From NCBI GenBank assembly GCA_964399965.1, contig CAYNRX010000001.1, forward strand, positions 62,001 through 126,000: 64,000 bases of DNA. Direction: 5' to 3'. Within the stretch, counting starts at the first letter, position 1; every line of letters starts with the position of its first letter. Below the pieces are notes generated by a model, which saw nothing but the letters and a program-made list of their open reading frames with translations, had not been told where the DNA came from and searched no databases. The position numbers and the translations under genes are program-made. The DNA comes from UBA1381 sp964399965. GTDB taxonomy: Bacteria; Bacillota; Clostridia; UBA1381. Positions 34,492-43,330 of the stretch are shown piece after piece.

Positions 34492-35604
34492 ATGAGATTT
34501 AAGACCATAGTCATTACCCGGCGCAAGATCACCGCCGCTATTTTAATAATCGCTGTTGCCGCGGCGGCTGCGGGTGCAGCGTACTTTTTTAAATACACCA
34601 AGGATAGCGAAAGCGTATTTCTCCATACCTCCTCTGTATCGATCCTTAAAAGCGAGCTTTCCGACGGCAGCGGCAAAAAAAGCTCCCTCGGCGAATACGC
34701 ACGCCGGCTGATCGCTCCGGAGACGATACTCAAGAGCTATTCGGCCGTGTTCCCCGCAGACGTCTCCGCCGCACCGACTGCCGCACCTTCCGCGCAGGCA
34801 TCCGCCGCACCGACTGTCGCGCCCACGCCGGAACCAACGCCCACTTCCGCTCCTACGCCTACCCCTTATGCAGAGCCGGTAAAAAATTCCTCGGGGATGA
34901 AGATAAACAACGCCACCAAATTCCCGGCCGACCTGTCCGAATCAGCCTCCCAGCCGCTCTCATTCACCAAGGAGGACGGCCCACTGGTACTGATAATGCA
35001 TACCCATACAACAGAAAGCTACATAGATTCCTCCTCCAAAAACAGCGACAGGAGCACCGACAGCTCTAAAAATATGATAAGCATCGGCGAAGATATAGCC
35101 TCAGTCCTCGAGCAGAGCGGTATCGGAGTCGTACATGATACCACTGTCCACGACTACCCCTCCTACAACGGCGCTTACACCAGAGCAATGGCCACCATAA
35201 AAGCCAACCTGGAAAAATACCCTACAATACAAATAGTTCTTGACGTCCATCGGGATGGGCTTGTAAAATCAGACGGCACCAAGCTCAAGGTCGTATGCGA
35301 TATAAACGGCGAGCAATCAGCGCAAACCATGCTTGTAGTAGGCACCAACGGTCTCGGGCTATCGCACGGCAATTGGAAAGAAAACCTAAAATTTGCCGCC
35401 AAAATCCAAAAGAAGGCTTGCCAGGAATTTCCCGACCTCATGCGTCCTCTGAACCTGCGCGAGGAACGATTCAACCAGCATCTCACAAAGGGCAGCCTTA
35501 TCCTGGAGATAGGCAGCAACGGCAACACAATGGCCGAAGCGAAGCTGGGAGCCTCAAAGCTGGCTGAGGTGATCGCCGCCGTCATAAACGAAGAGCTTTC
35601 GTAA
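34492..35604 (+). CDS. spoIIP: Stage II sporulation protein P (SpoIIP)
   Basis: Cell-wall amidase/endopeptidase that, with SpoIID and SpoIIM, thins septal peptidoglycan and drives engulfment in the mother cell. An N-terminal membrane anchor (about residues 14-33) is followed by an Ala/Pro/Thr-rich linker and the SpoIIP domain: MHTHTTESYIDS, VLDVHRDGL and ILEIGSNGNT supply the zinc-site His and Glu residues. I start at ATG 34492 (370 residues), 8 nt after AGGTGA; a TTG just before is possible. It is divergent from rplS. This gene is the clearest evidence that the host forms spores. Mother-cell sigma control is expected but not proven from the upstream sequence. Confidence 0.94.
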   Translation: MRFKTIVITRRKITAAILIIAVAAAAAGAAYFFKYTKDSESVFLHTSSVSILKSELSDGSGKKSSLGEYARRLIAPETILKSYSAVFPADVSAAPTAAPSAQASAAPTVAPTPEPTPTSAPTPTPYAEPVKNSSGMKINNATKFPADLSESASQPLSFTKEDGPLVLIMHTHTTESYIDSSSKNSDRSTDSSKNMISIGEDIASVLEQSGIGVVHDTTVHDYPSYNGAYTRAMATIKANLEKYPTIQIVLDVHRDGLVKSDGTKLKVVCDINGEQSAQTMLVVGTNGLGLSHGNWKENLKFAAKIQKKACQEFPDLMRPLNLREERFNQHLTKGSLILEIGSNGNTMAEAKLGASKLAEVIAAVINEELS

Positions 35605-35658
35605 ATAAAGCAAACGGCTGCCGCATAAAAAGCACCGGCTGTCCGATTCTAAATGAAG

Positions 35659-35716
35659 CGCGAACGAAACGTACCCAACGGCGTACTCCGTGCGATACGT
35701 TTCGTTCGCGTTTTTT
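35659..35716 (+). terminator. spoIIP terminator
   Basis: A perfect 15-bp stem (35659-35673 with 35696-35710) followed by TTTTTT; the 22-nt loop can itself form a 4-bp stem (ACGG/CCGT). It separates spoIIP from the convergent lepA gene. Confidence 0.9.
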
Positions 35717-37520
35717 AATCAAGCTTCAATACCGACATAAACGCCTCCTGCGGCACCTCAACAGTGCCCACTTGGCGCATACGCTTCTTGCCCTCCTTCT
35801 GCTTTTCCAAAAGCTTCTTCTTTCTCGTTATGTCGCCGCCATAACACTTAGCCAATACATCTTTGCGCAATGCCCGCACGGTCTCGCGGGCGATTATCTT
35901 GGAGCCTATCGCCGCCTGTATCGGCACCTCGAACAGCTGACGAGGTATCGACTCCTTGAGCTTTTCAGCCATTTTCCGCCCGCGCGCGTAAGCCTTATCC
36001 TTATGGACAATGAATGATAGCGCGTCTACCAGCTCCCCGTTTAAGAGGATATCAAGCTTCACCAGCTCCGACGGCTGATAGCCGCACAGCTCATAATCGA
36101 ACGAAGCATAACCCTTGGTACGCGATTTCAAGGCGTCGAAGAAATCATACACTATCTCGTTCAACGGAAGCTCATAATGCAGCTGGGCACGCGTTTCTTC
36201 CATATATGTCATGTTTTTGAATACTCCGCGCCGCTCCTGGCACAGCTCCATAACGTTGCCCACAAACTCTGTCGGCGACATTATCGTTGCATTCACAACC
36301 GGCTCCTCCATATGCTCTATCTCCGCCGGATCGGGCAAGTTGGTAGGATTATCACACCATACCAATTCCCCGTTCGTCTTATACACCTTATATATAACGC
36401 TCGGCGCAGTCGTTACCAGATCAAGGTCGTATTCACGCTCCAGCCTTTCCTGTATTACCTCCATATGCAAAAGCCCCAGAAATCCGCAGCGGAAACCAAA
36501 CCCGAGGGCGGCCGAAGTCTCCGGCTCGAACATCAGCGAAGCATCGTTTAATTGCAGCTTCAAAAGCGCCTCCTTCAGATCCTCATAATGCGCCCCGTCA
36601 GCCGGGTAAATACCGCAGTATACCATGGGATTGACCTTTTTATAACCCGGCAGCGGCTCTTCTGCCGGCTTGGCCGTACAGGTGACTGTATCGCCGACAC
36701 GGGTATCCTGGATATTCTTGATGCTGGCGGCGATATAGCCTACATCGCCGGCCTTTAGGTTCTCTGTAGGGATAAGGCCGTTGGGGTGCATCATCCCTAC
36801 CTCGACCACGTCAAACTCCGCCCCGGTCTGCATCATGCGTATCCTGTCGCCTGCTTTTAGCTGACCCTCTTTAACTCGCACATATACAATGACTCCGCGG
36901 TAGCTGTCATAATAGGAGTCAAATATCAGCGCTTTCAAGGGAGCGTCCTCATCACCTTCCGGAGCCGGTATTTTCTCCACTATTTCCTCCAGCACCGCCT
37001 CAACGTTAAGCCTGGTTTTGGCTGATATGCGCGGAGCATCCTCAGCCGGTATCCCTATAACGTCCTCTATCTCATGGATAACGGCCTCCGGCTGTGCCGA
37101 GGGCAGATCGATCTTATTTATCACCGGCACCACTTCCAGATCGTGATCAATGGCCAAATACGTGTTGGCAAGCGTCTGCGCCTCTATTCCCTGGGAAGCA
37201 TCCACGACCAGTATCGCCCCCTCGCAGGCCGCAAGGCTGCGCGATACCTCGTAGTTAAAGTCAACGTGCCCCGGCGTATCTATGAGATTAAGCGTATAAT
37301 CGCCGTCCTCCCTTTTATACCGCAGCCTGACCGCGTGCGCCTTTATCGTTATTCCCCGCTCGCGCTCAAGATCCATGTTGTCTAAAAGCTGTTCCTCCAT
37401 ATCGCGCTCCGCGACCTCTCCCGTAAGCTCCAAAAGCCGGTCGGCAAGCGTTGACTTGCCGTGGTCGATGTGCGCTATTATACAAAAATTTCTGATCTTC
37501 TCCTGTCTGGGATTTGCCAT
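35715..37520 (-). CDS. lepA: Elongation factor 4 (LepA)
   Basis: Ribosome-associated GTPase that can back-translocate or support initiation and 30S assembly. The G domain (IAHIDHGKSTLADRLLE, DTPGHVDF, NKIDLPSA) is followed by domains II, III and V like EF-G and the LepA-specific C-terminus (RMRQVGTVEVPQEAFM). ATG at 37520 gives 601 residues; a TTG one codon earlier is an alternative. A GAGG site lies just upstream. It is transcribed alone, convergent with spoIIP and divergent from the feo operon. In Bacillus lepA also lies near spoIIP. Confidence 0.97.
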   Translation of the reverse strand: MANPRQEKIRNFCIIAHIDHGKSTLADRLLELTGEVAERDMEEQLLDNMDLERERGITIKAHAVRLRYKREDGDYTLNLIDTPGHVDFNYEVSRSLAACEGAILVVDASQGIEAQTLANTYLAIDHDLEVVPVINKIDLPSAQPEAVIHEIEDVIGIPAEDAPRISAKTRLNVEAVLEEIVEKIPAPEGDEDAPLKALIFDSYYDSYRGVIVYVRVKEGQLKAGDRIRMMQTGAEFDVVEVGMMHPNGLIPTENLKAGDVGYIAASIKNIQDTRVGDTVTCTAKPAEEPLPGYKKVNPMVYCGIYPADGAHYEDLKEALLKLQLNDASLMFEPETSAALGFGFRCGFLGLLHMEVIQERLEREYDLDLVTTAPSVIYKVYKTNGELVWCDNPTNLPDPAEIEHMEEPVVNATIMSPTEFVGNVMELCQERRGVFKNMTYMEETRAQLHYELPLNEIVYDFFDALKSRTKGYASFDYELCGYQPSELVKLDILLNGELVDALSFIVHKDKAYARGRKMAEKLKESIPRQLFEVPIQAAIGSKIIARETVRALRKDVLAKCYGGDITRKKKLLEKQKEGKKRMRQVGTVEVPQEAFMSVLKLD

Positions 37521-37601
37521 CAAACCTCGTTCCTTTCAAATAGCAGCTACCGTCATTATATCAGCAATCTAAAAAAAAGTCAATTTCTTTATAAAAAATT
37601 C

Positions 37602-37630
37602 TTGACAAATACAGTTAGCTGTGGTAAACT
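37602..37630 (+). promoter_or_regulatory. feo operon promoter
   Basis: TTGACA (37602-37607), 17 bp, TAAACT (37625-37630). The spacer and -10 overlap an imperfect operator-like palindrome, AGTTAG-N6-TAAACT (37613-37630), which would place a bound repressor over the promoter. Confidence 0.75.
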
Positions 37631-37639
37631 ATAGAAGCA

Positions 37640-37657
37640 GGTTAGGAAAAGCTAACC
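37640..37657 (+). promoter_or_regulatory. Operator-like palindrome 1 of the feo operon
   Basis: GGTTAG-GAAAAG-CTAACC, a perfect 6-6-6 palindrome just downstream of the feo -10. Half-sites resemble those of DtxR/IdeR/MntR metalloregulators (GGTTAG/CTAACC), but the centre is 6 bp, not 1. Confidence 0.65.
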
Positions 37658-37673
37658 GTTTTTTAACCGTGCC

Positions 37674-37691
37674 GGTTAGTAATAGCTAATT
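37674..37691 (+). promoter_or_regulatory. Operator-like palindrome 2 of the feo operon
   Basis: GGTTAG-TAATAG-CTAATT, same layout as site 1 with one weaker half. Its start is 34 bp from the start of site 1, close to three helical turns, in the leader of the first feoA. Confidence 0.6.
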
Positions 37692-37712
37692 TAGTTTTGC
37701 AAGGAGGATACA

Positions 37713-37925
37713 ATGATGCCGTTATCTATGCTGAATATTGGTGAGAGCAAAAGGGTGATGAAGATCAATGGCAACGATAAGACCCGGAGATTCCTGGAGA
37801 ATCTGGGATTTGTCGAGGGCAGCGAGGTGACTGTAGTTTCCGAGATCGCAGGCAACATGATCGTTACCATAAAAGACGCAAGAGTGGCGATCGACAGGGC
37901 TATGGCTAACCGAATTATGGTCTGA
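37713..37925 (+). CDS. feoA: FeoA-family protein (first copy)
   Basis: Small SH3-like cytoplasmic protein that assists the FeoB ferrous-iron permease. In 70 residues it has the FeoA pattern of a short lead (LSMLNIGESKRVMKI), LGFVEGSEVTVVSEIAGNMIV and a final GARVAIDRAMA-like segment (DARVAIDRAMANRIMV). GGAGG stands 5 nt before the ATG (a second ATG follows at once). It is the first gene of the feoA-feoA-feoB unit; two FeoA proteins before FeoB are common in Clostridia. Confidence 0.9.
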   Translation: MMPLSMLNIGESKRVMKINGNDKTRRFLENLGFVEGSEVTVVSEIAGNMIVTIKDARVAIDRAMANRIMV

Positions 37926-37941
37926 AGGAAGGAAAGGAATT

Positions 37942-38163
37942 ATGAGAACACTCAAAAATGTAAAAGTCGGAGAGACTGTATCAGTGGTAAAACTCTCCGG
38001 CACGGGCGCTGTCAAGCGGCGTATCATGGATATGGGTATCACACGCGGCACCGAAATCTACGTGCGTAAGCTGGCGCCGCTGGGAGATCCGGTGGAGGTC
38101 ACAGTGCGCGGCTATGAGCTGTCCATAAGAAAGGCAGACGCCGAAATGATAGAAGTGGAGTAA
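37942..38163 (+). CDS. feoA: FeoA-family protein (second copy)
   Basis: Second FeoA-type SH3-like protein, 73 residues, closer to canonical FeoA: the conserved block RRIMDMGITRGTEIYVRKLAP and the C-terminal DPVEVTVRGYELSIRKADA are intact. It follows the first copy by 16 nt. The divergence of the two copies suggests separate contacts with FeoB rather than recent duplication. Confidence 0.93.
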   Translation: MRTLKNVKVGETVSVVKLSGTGAVKRRIMDMGITRGTEIYVRKLAPLGDPVEVTVRGYELSIRKADAEMIEVE

Positions 38164-38196
38164 GGAAGCAGGGCTTTCTAAAAATTTTTAAATTAT

Positions 38197-38214
38197 GGTT
38201 AGCACGTTCTAACC
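38197..38214 (+). promoter_or_regulatory. Operator-like palindrome 3, before feoB
   Basis: GGTTAG-CACGTT-CTAACC, a perfect 6-6-6 palindrome in the 75-bp gap between feoA2 and feoB. The same symmetry as the sites upstream of feoA supports a shared regulator. Confidence 0.65.
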
Positions 38215-38238
38215 TTTTATAGCGGGAGGAAAAATAAA

Positions 38239-40701
38239 ATGGCAATCAAGATCGCGTTGGCCGGAAATCCGAACTCCGGAAAAACAACGATGTTCAACGC
38301 CCTCACCGGATCCAACCAATTTGTCGGAAACTGGCCGGGCGTTACGGTGGAAAAAAAGGAAGGTAAACTCAAAGGGCATAAAGATGTAGCAATAATGGAT
38401 CTTCCCGGTATTTACTCGCTGTCCCCCTATACACTGGAAGAGGTCGTAGCGCGTAATTACCTTATCAACGACCGCCCCGATGCAATAATCAATATCGTAG
38501 ACGGGACCAATCTGGAACGCAACCTTTACCTCACCACACAGCTGGCAGAGCTGGGGATACCGATGGTAATGGCCGTCAATATGATGGACGTAGTCACCAA
38601 AAACGGCGACGTCATCAATTTTGATAAGCTGGGCAAAAAGCTCGGTTGTCAGGCAATGCCGGTATCCGCCTTAAAGGGAACAGGCATCAAGGAGGCTGCC
38701 GAAAAGGCTGTTCAGCTGGCAAATCAAAAGGCGTCTTTCGGATATGTTCATTCATTCTCCGCAGAAGTCGAGGAATATCTTGACGAAATAGCCTCCAGGA
38801 TAAATGTTCCCGAGGAGCAGAAACGCTTCTACGCCGTCAAGCTGTTTGAGCGCGATGACAAGATAGGAAATCTGGTCTCCTCCGTCCCCAACGTTTCCGA
38901 TGTTATAGAAAAAGCAGAAGCATCCATGGACGATGATACCGAAAGCATAATTACCAACGAAAGGTATACATATATCGCCTCCATAATCAAGGACTGCTAC
39001 AAGAAAAAGCGGTCCGGAAAACTCTCTGTTTCCGACAAGATAGACCGGATAGTCACCAACCGCTGGCTGGCGCTGCCGATATTCGCCGTTGTTATGTTTA
39101 TCGTATACTACGTTTCCGTAACTACAGTCGGCACCTGGGCTACCGATTGGGCAAACGACGGCCTGTTCGGGGACGGCTTCCATCTGTTGGGCATAGGCAA
39201 GGCACAGTATGAGGAAGCTGTCGGCGAATACGACACTGAGCAGCTGAAGATAGAAGCATTTCTCGGCGCGGCTGACGAGGCCGGCATAGACACTGCGGCT
39301 GTCGGCGAAACGCTTGAAGCCGAAGAGCCGGATGAGGCTGTTTTATCCGCCTTCATTGCAGAAACGGCTGATCTCACCGCTGAAGCAGAGGTCACAAACG
39401 AAGACGGTGAAGTTGAAGAAGTAATACCGGTAGCTGCCGGTGATTTTGAAGCAGCATTATCAGCAGAAGAGCCGGATCCGGCCGATTATGGCGTATGGGT
39501 GCCGGGCATACCGGTGCTTGTGGAAAGCGGGCTGATAGCTCTTGGTACCGCTGATTGGCTAAACGGCCTTATCCTTGACGGTATCATCGGCGGCGTAGGC
39601 GCTGTTTTGGGCTTCGTACCCCAGATGCTGGTGCTGTTCATATTCCTCGCTTTCCTTGAATCCTGCGGTTACATGGCAAGGATCGCCTTCATAATGGACC
39701 GTATATTCAGGAAATTCGGCCTGTCAGGCAAATCGTTTATACCTATTCTTATAGGTACAGGCTGCGGCGTTCCCGGCGTTATGGCCTCGAGAACGATAGA
39801 AAACGAACGCGACAGGCGAATGACTATCATGACGACGACCTTCATACCGTGCAGCGCCAAGCTGCCGATAATCGCCCTCATATCCGGCGCACTGTTCGGC
39901 GGAGCCTGGTGGGTCGCCCCCAGCGCCTATTTCGTGGGCATAGCGGCGATAATCGTATCGGGTATAATCCTTAAGAAAACAAAGATGTTTGCCGGGGATC
40001 CTGCCCCGTTCGTCATGGAATTGCCGGCTTATCACTGGCCGACAGTGGGCACGATACTGCGCAGCATGTGGGAGCGCGGCTGGTCGTTCATCAAGAAAGC
40101 CGGCACGATAATCCTCCTTTCCTCTATACTCCTCTGGTTCCTCCAGGGCTTTGGCTTCGAGGACGGCGGTTTTGGTATGGTAGATGATCTGAACAACTCC
40201 GTTCTGGCGCGTATCGGCAACGTTATCGCTCCTATCTTCGCACCGCTCGGTTGGGGAGACTGGAAAGCAGCAGTGGCGGCTATCACCGGACTTATCGCCA
40301 AGGAAAACGTTGTCGGCACTTTCGGTATCCTCTACGGTTTCGGCGAGGTAGCCGAAGACGGCGTGGAATTCTGGGGAATGATGGCCTCAAGCTTTACCGC
40401 TCTTGCCGCATACTCTTTCCTGGTATTCAACCTTCTGTGCGCTCCCTGCTTTGCGGCTATGGGCGCTATCAAGCGGGAGATGAACAACGCCAAGTGGACG
40501 CTGTTCGCCATTGGCTACCAGACGGTATTCGCATATGCGATCTCACTGTGTATCTATCAGATAGGTTCCCTGTTCTCAGGCCATTTCGGGATAGGCACCG
40601 TGGTCGCAATAGCGATAGTTATCGCTCTTATATACCTGCTGGTAAGGCCGTATAAAGAAAGCAACAAATTGACTATAAGTTCAAGAGCAATGAAAGCATA
40701 A
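38239..40701 (+). CDS. feoB: Ferrous iron permease FeoB
   Basis: GTP-driven Fe(II) importer in the membrane. The cytoplasmic G domain has GNPNSGKTTMFNAL (9-22), NWPGVTVEKKEG, DLPGIYSLSPY and NMMD; the helical GDI domain follows to about residue 260. The permease core begins near residue 275 and contains the two Gate motifs (FVPQMLVLFIFLAFLESCGY and FIPCSAKLPI...). The 820-residue length exceeds the usual 650-780 because of an acidic insert of about 100 residues (about 315-418) between the first membrane segment and VPGIPVLVESGLIALG. The frame is intact through the insert. GGGAGGA precedes the ATG, and a Cys-rich peptide gene follows. Confidence 0.96.
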   Translation: MAIKIALAGNPNSGKTTMFNALTGSNQFVGNWPGVTVEKKEGKLKGHKDVAIMDLPGIYSLSPYTLEEVVARNYLINDRPDAIINIVDGTNLERNLYLTTQLAELGIPMVMAVNMMDVVTKNGDVINFDKLGKKLGCQAMPVSALKGTGIKEAAEKAVQLANQKASFGYVHSFSAEVEEYLDEIASRINVPEEQKRFYAVKLFERDDKIGNLVSSVPNVSDVIEKAEASMDDDTESIITNERYTYIASIIKDCYKKKRSGKLSVSDKIDRIVTNRWLALPIFAVVMFIVYYVSVTTVGTWATDWANDGLFGDGFHLLGIGKAQYEEAVGEYDTEQLKIEAFLGAADEAGIDTAAVGETLEAEEPDEAVLSAFIAETADLTAEAEVTNEDGEVEEVIPVAAGDFEAALSAEEPDPADYGVWVPGIPVLVESGLIALGTADWLNGLILDGIIGGVGAVLGFVPQMLVLFIFLAFLESCGYMARIAFIMDRIFRKFGLSGKSFIPILIGTGCGVPGVMASRTIENERDRRMTIMTTTFIPCSAKLPIIALISGALFGGAWWVAPSAYFVGIAAIIVSGIILKKTKMFAGDPAPFVMELPAYHWPTVGTILRSMWERGWSFIKKAGTIILLSSILLWFLQGFGFEDGGFGMVDDLNNSVLARIGNVIAPIFAPLGWGDWKAAVAAITGLIAKENVVGTFGILYGFGEVAEDGVEFWGMMASSFTALAAYSFLVFNLLCAPCFAAMGAIKREMNNAKWTLFAIGYQTVFAYAISLCIYQIGSLFSGHFGIGTVVAIAIVIALIYLLVRPYKESNKLTISSRAMKA

Positions 40702-40713
40702 GAGGTGTTTGTT

Positions 40714-40863
40714 ATGTGGGCTACCGTTATCATAACACTGATATTAGCCGCTGTGGTGACGCTGGTCATACGCAGCTTGATAAAGGATAAAAAAGAAGGG
40801 AAAAGTTCCTGCGGAGGCGGATGCGCGCATTGCGCCTTATCAGGGAAATGCCATAAACATTAA
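40714..40863 (+). CDS. FeoB-associated Cys-rich membrane peptide
   Basis: A 49-residue peptide, easily missed because of its size. One membrane helix (about residues 2-20) is followed by a basic stretch and a cysteine/histidine end, CGGGCAHCALSGKCHKH. This matches the FeoB-associated Cys-rich membrane protein family that often follows feoB in Firmicutes and Bacteroidetes. It starts 13 nt after the feoB stop, after AGAGGTG. The cysteines may bind Fe(II) or an Fe-S cluster and assist or gate FeoB; no biochemical role is established. Confidence 0.88.
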   Translation: MWATVIITLILAAVVTLVIRSLIKDKKEGKSSCGGGCAHCALSGKCHKH

Positions 40864-40885
40864 AGGATAGTGATCCTGCCCCCTC

Positions 40886-40929
40886 AAAAAGACGGCTTAT
40901 TCTCCTATCGGGAGAAAGGCCGTCTTTTT
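40886..40929 (+). terminator. feo operon terminator
   Basis: AAAAAGACGGC pairs with GCCGTCTTTTT (11 bp), with an inner TTCTCC/GGGAGAA stem; it has T-runs on both strands. Confidence 0.88.
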
Positions 40930-40966
40930 CGTATATAAAAATTTTTCCGATTTTTCGCAAAACTGA

Positions 40967-40995
40967 TTGCAAACACCGGTTTTATGTGATATAAT
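40967..40995 (+). promoter_or_regulatory. Polyamine operon promoter
   Basis: TTGCAA (40967-40972), 17 bp, TATAAT (40990-40995), upstream of speD. A 19-nt hairpin-capable sequence (41013-41031, CACAGG/CCTGTG arms) lies in the leader just before the ribosome-binding region. Confidence 0.8.
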
Positions 40996-41048
40996 AGGCT
41001 GGTATTAGTTTGCACAGGGAGATCTCCTGTGAGAAAGGTCGTGATTCG

Positions 41049-41864
41049 ATGGGCAATAATAAGATAACCCTGTACGGATTCAACAATCTTACAAAAACGC
41101 TCAGCTTCAGTATTTATGACGTCTGCTACGCCAAGACCGAGCGCGAGCAGCAGGATTATATCGCTTATATAGACGAGCAGTATAATTCCGAAAGGCTCAC
41201 CAACATACTCTGCTCCGTAACCGAAATGATAGGAGCAACGGTGCTCAACATCTCAAAACAGGATTACGAGCCGCAGGGAGCTTCGGTAAATATACTGATA
41301 GCGGAAAAGGAGCTTTCAGAGGAGTCGATAGACCCCTCCTGCAATCACGGCAAACTTCCTTCCCCGCAGCATGAGACCATCCATGCACATCTGGACAAGA
41401 GCCACGTCACAGTGCACACCTTCCCGGAGTACCACCCCGACAACGCCATCTCCACCTTCCGCGTGGATATCGATGTTTCCACCTGCGGTACGATTTCTCC
41501 GCTTAATGCCTTGGATTTTTTGATAGGCAGCTTTGATTCGGATATAATCATCATGGATTACCGGGTACGCGGTTTTACGCGCGATATGCAGGGAAAGAAG
41601 TATTTTATCGATCATGACATAAAGTCGATACAGGATTATATCTCTGTGGATACACTTACAAAGTACGATGCGATAGACGTGAATGTATACCAGTCAAATA
41701 TCTTCCATACAAAACTGCTCATAAAGGAGATAGAGCTGCAGAATTATCTTTTCAACACCGACGTTTATGAGCTGCCGCCGCAAAAAAGGCTGCTCATAAC
41801 CGACCAGCTGCGTCAGGAAATGATAGAGATATTCAGCGGTATGAACGTATATTCTCATATTTAG
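41049..41864 (+). CDS. speD: S-adenosylmethionine decarboxylase proenzyme
   Basis: Makes decarboxylated SAM, the aminopropyl donor for spermidine. It belongs to the long bacterial class (E. coli type). Self-cleavage creating the pyruvoyl group should occur at the Lys-Ser bond in LDKSHVTVHTFPEYHP. I use the ATG at 41049 (271 residues; MGNNKITLYGFNN), with AAGG about 10 nt upstream; the frame extends 13 codons earlier. It is the first gene of a six-gene polyamine operon and is followed by the PLP decarboxylase at 12 nt. Confidence 0.93.
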   Translation: MGNNKITLYGFNNLTKTLSFSIYDVCYAKTEREQQDYIAYIDEQYNSERLTNILCSVTEMIGATVLNISKQDYEPQGASVNILIAEKELSEESIDPSCNHGKLPSPQHETIHAHLDKSHVTVHTFPEYHPDNAISTFRVDIDVSTCGTISPLNALDFLIGSFDSDIIIMDYRVRGFTRDMQGKKYFIDHDIKSIQDYISVDTLTKYDAIDVNVYQSNIFHTKLLIKEIELQNYLFNTDVYELPPQKRLLITDQLRQEMIEIFSGMNVYSHI

Positions 41865-41876
41865 GAGGCGATCTTA

Positions 41877-43325
41877 ATGGATCAGTCAAGCGCACCTATA
41901 TACGAGGCACTTCTGCGCCACAAGAAGAACCGTGTCGTCCAGCTCGATGTGCCCGGTCACAAAGGCGGCCGCGGCAATAAGGAGCTGCGTGATTTCCTCG
42001 GCAAGGACTGCTTGAAAGTAGATGTAAATTCCATGAAGCCGCTTGATAACCTCTGCCATCCTACCGGAGTTATCAGACAGGCGGAAATACTGGCGGCGGA
42101 GGCTTTCGGCGCAGGGAGCGCATTTTTCATTGTCAACGGCACCACCGCCTCCGTACAGGCCATGATAATGGCCTCCTGCAAGCGCGGCGAAAAGGTCATT
42201 ATGCCCCGCAATGTCCACCGCAGTGCAATAAACGCCCTCGTTGTCTGCGGAGCAGTCCCGGTATACGTAAATCCCGGCGTGAATAAACGGCTGGGCATAC
42301 CTTTGGGCATGAAGCTTGAAGACGTGCGCCGGGCTATAGAGGAAAATCCCGATGCTAAGGCTGTGCTTGTGAACAACCCGACCTATTACGGCATCTGTTC
42401 GGATCTGCGTTCGATCGTCAAACTGGCTCATGAGCATAACATGCTGGTTCTCGTCGACGAGGCGCATGGAACGCACTTCTATTTCGGCGACGATCTGCCG
42501 GTATCGGCCATGGAGGCCGGGGCGGATATGGCCGCTGTCAGCATCCACAAGACCGGCGGTTCTCTCACTCAGAGTTCCTTCCTTTTATGCGCCGACAGCG
42601 TCCACGCGGGCTATGTCCGCCAGGTGATAAACCTCACACAGACGACCAGCGCCTCCTACCTGCTTTTGTCCTCGCTAGATCTGGCGCGGAAAAACCTCAG
42701 CTTAAACGGCCGCCAGATGTATAAAAAAACAGTCGAATACGCCGACTATGCGCGCGAGGAGATAAATAAGCTCGGCGGCTATTACGCTTTTGGCCGGGAG
42801 CTTGTAAACGGCAACGATGTGTTCGCGTTCGATTCCACGAAGCTGTCGATACACACCCGGGATGTTGGCTTGGCCGGGATAGAGGTCTACGATCTGCTGC
42901 GTGATGAGTACGGGATACAGATAGAATTCGGCGACATAGGCAATATACTGGCAATAGTATCCGCCGGAGACCGGGCATTGGAGATAGAGCGGTTCATCTC
43001 CTCCCTTTCGGATATAAAGCGGCTCTATTCCAAGGATAAGGCCGGTATGCTCGACCACGAATATATCGACCCGGTGGTAAAGCTCCTGCCCCAGGACGCA
43101 TTTTACGCCGACAAGAGGCAAGTTCCGATAAACGAGAGCGAGGGTGAGATCTGCGGGGAGTTCGTCATGTGCTATCCACCGGGCATACCGATACTGGCTC
43201 CCGGCGAAATGATAACAAGAGATATCCTCGAATATATCGCCTACGCCAAGGAAAAGGGCTGTGTGCTCACGGGCACCGAGGATATGCGCATCGAAAATAT
43301 AAATATCGTATGTGAAAGGACTTGA
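41877..43325 (+). CDS. Arginine/ornithine/lysine decarboxylase (SpeA/Cad-like, fold-type I)
   Basis: PLP-dependent basic amino acid decarboxylase of the short Firmicute type (about 480 residues, without the N-terminal wing domain of E. coli inducible enzymes). The opening LDVPGHKGG, VDEAHGTHF and the PLP lysine in SIHKTGGSLTQSSF are plain, with a C-terminal YPPGIPILAPGE. Because an agmatinase gene follows in the operon, arginine to agmatine is the likely reaction (SpeA), but ornithine or lysine cannot be excluded by sequence. GGAGG precedes the ATG. The next gene starts 5 nt after its stop. Confidence 0.92.
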   Translation: MDQSSAPIYEALLRHKKNRVVQLDVPGHKGGRGNKELRDFLGKDCLKVDVNSMKPLDNLCHPTGVIRQAEILAAEAFGAGSAFFIVNGTTASVQAMIMASCKRGEKVIMPRNVHRSAINALVVCGAVPVYVNPGVNKRLGIPLGMKLEDVRRAIEENPDAKAVLVNNPTYYGICSDLRSIVKLAHEHNMLVLVDEAHGTHFYFGDDLPVSAMEAGADMAAVSIHKTGGSLTQSSFLLCADSVHAGYVRQVINLTQTTSASYLLLSSLDLARKNLSLNGRQMYKKTVEYADYAREEINKLGGYYAFGRELVNGNDVFAFDSTKLSIHTRDVGLAGIEVYDLLRDEYGIQIEFGDIGNILAIVSAGDRALEIERFISSLSDIKRLYSKDKAGMLDHEYIDPVVKLLPQDAFYADKRQVPINESEGEICGEFVMCYPPGIPILAPGEMITRDILEYIAYAKEKGCVLTGTEDMRIENINIVCERT

Positions 43326-43330
43326 TCATC

